Below are positions 16,554 through 17,285 of a stretch of 17,285 nt of DNA, in pieces. Every line of letters begins with the position of its first letter. Position 1 is the stretch's first letter. The stretch is from an uncultured beta proteobacterium. Lineage in GTDB: Bacteria > Pseudomonadota > Gammaproteobacteria > Burkholderiales > Burkholderiaceae. The stretch lies in NCBI GenBank assembly GCA_903827075.1, contig CAIKGX010000253.1:1-17285 (forward strand), written 5' to 3'. Below the pieces are notes generated by a model. It ran no database searches and had not been told where the DNA came from. It was given only the letters and a program-made list of their open reading frames with translations. Position numbers and translations under genes: made by a program.

Positions 16554-17285
16554 CCGGCGCAAATCCTGCAAGATATTCTTGCCACTGCGCGCCATTAGGC
16601 TCTTGAGCTGCTTTTTCGAGATAGGCTTTCACAAAGATAATTTCTTCTTGGTATTCCGCCAATGAGAAACCACCGCGTAGCAGTTGAAAGCGGCAATACA
16701 TTAGATAAGTATTGACCACATCGGTTTCGCAATAGCGTCGAATATCGTTGATCTTGCCAGCTTGATAGGCGGGCCATACTTGGCTGCCATCCATACCCAT
16801 CTTGCCTGGAAAGCCACATAACTTTGCAAGACCATCTAAAGGGGCATTCGCTCGACCGTTAAATTTAGCCAAGAGATCCATCATATCCAAATGGCGCATG
16901 TGGTAGCGGCTGATGTAGTTATTCCACTTGAACTCACGACTATCGTTTTCCTGACTCTCACCCATCTCCCAATAACGCGGTGCCTGCACATGATTTGCTA
17001 ATGCACGGTAATGCAGTACGGGCAAATCAAAGCCGCTGCCATTCCAAGAAACCAATTGGGGGGTGTACTTCTCTACCAGATCAAAGAAGGTCTGTATCAG
17101 CACCTTCTCATCATCCTCTGGAGTACCCAGTGTTCCCACTTTAATTTGAGGGGTGCCCTCTTTGCTTGTTCTGCGAATAACACAAGAGATGGCGCAAATT
17201 TTTTGGAGATAGAGGGGTAAAAATTCACTGCCGGTTTTATCCAAGCGATCAGCCATAACTTTTGCCGCAACCTCTACATCCGTCA
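16546..17285 (-). CDS. Predicted 3'-5' exonuclease, DnaQ-like (5' end outside window)
   Basis: This frame runs open to the right edge, so the true start lies outside; the ATG at 17256 is internal. About 246 codons are visible. They match the RNase H-fold exonuclease family once described as related to polysaccharide biosynthesis (Pfam DNA_pol_B_exo2, from memory). WNGSGFDLPVL is the second DEDD-type motif with its Asp. RRYCETDVVNTYLMYCRF is the third, with the Tyr-x3-Asp arrangement of DEDDy nucleases. The first motif (DxE) should lie just beyond the window. The substrate is not known from sequence; nucleic acid 3' ends are the family expectation. Its stop overlaps the rlmD start by 8 bp (ATGCCTGA), pointing to translational coupling. 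Confidence 0.88.
   Translation of the reverse strand, partial: TDVEVAAKVMADRLDKTGSEFLPLYLQKICAISCVIRRTSKEGTPQIKVGTLGTPEDDEKVLIQTFFDLVEKYTPQLVSWNGSGFDLPVLHYRALANHVQAPRYWEMGESQENDSREFKWNNYISRYHMRHLDMMDLLAKFNGRANAPLDGLAKLCGFPGKMGMDGSQVWPAYQAGKINDIRRYCETDVVNTYLMYCRFQLLRGGFSLAEYQEEIIFVKAYLEKAAQEPNGAQWQEYLAGFAPDA

Overview
The window looks like core chromosome of a betaproteobacterium of the order Burkholderiales, most likely a Polynucleobacter-type freshwater bacterium. That assignment is an inference from the gene order and protein character, a moderate-to-low GC content judged by eye, and tightly packed genes. No database search was possible.

Region 1 (1-13241, minus strand) is a single co-directional run of 13 housekeeping genes. 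In transcription order they are ndk, rlmN, ispG, hisS, a yfgM-like gene, bamB, der, hfq, hflX, hflK, hflC, hisZ and purA, with purA cut by the left edge. Several junctions overlap and suggest translational coupling: yfgM/bamB (GTGA), bamB/der (ATGA), hfq/hflX (overlap of unsure length), hflX/hflK (11 bp) and hflK/hflC (TAATG). A perfect TATAAT box lies about 113 bp upstream of ndk. The only other sizeable gap is 160 bp before hfq, where an internal promoter is plausible. The run mixes nucleotide metabolism (Ndk, PurA), isoprenoid synthesis (IspG), translation and ribosome maintenance (RlmN, HisS, Der, HflX), envelope biogenesis (YfgM-like, BamB), RNA regulation (Hfq), membrane-protease control (HflK/HflC) and histidine biosynthesis control (HisZ).

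Region 2 (13242-14303, plus strand) holds a 306-bp divergent intergenic region, one seven-helix BI-1/YccA family membrane protein, and a strong intrinsic terminator that can serve both strands.

Region 3 (14341-15134, minus strand) is the least ordinary part. It has a small secreted protein of unknown function, a perfect 30-bp palindrome, and an apparently overlooked 27-codon gene (14896-14979) with a strong Shine-Dalgarno sequence and one predicted membrane helix. The terminator core and the palindrome share a 15-bp string, so the secreted-protein gene is bracketed by copies of it.

Region 4 (15135-17285, minus strand) is rlmD (23S rRNA m5U1939 methyltransferase), overlapped at its start by a 3'-5' exonuclease gene that runs off the right edge.

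I see no mobile element, CRISPR array, tRNA or rRNA, and no clear novel multi-gene system. The best leads are the hidden membrane microprotein with its palindrome, the shortened rlmN-ispG junction, and the non-standard start sites.
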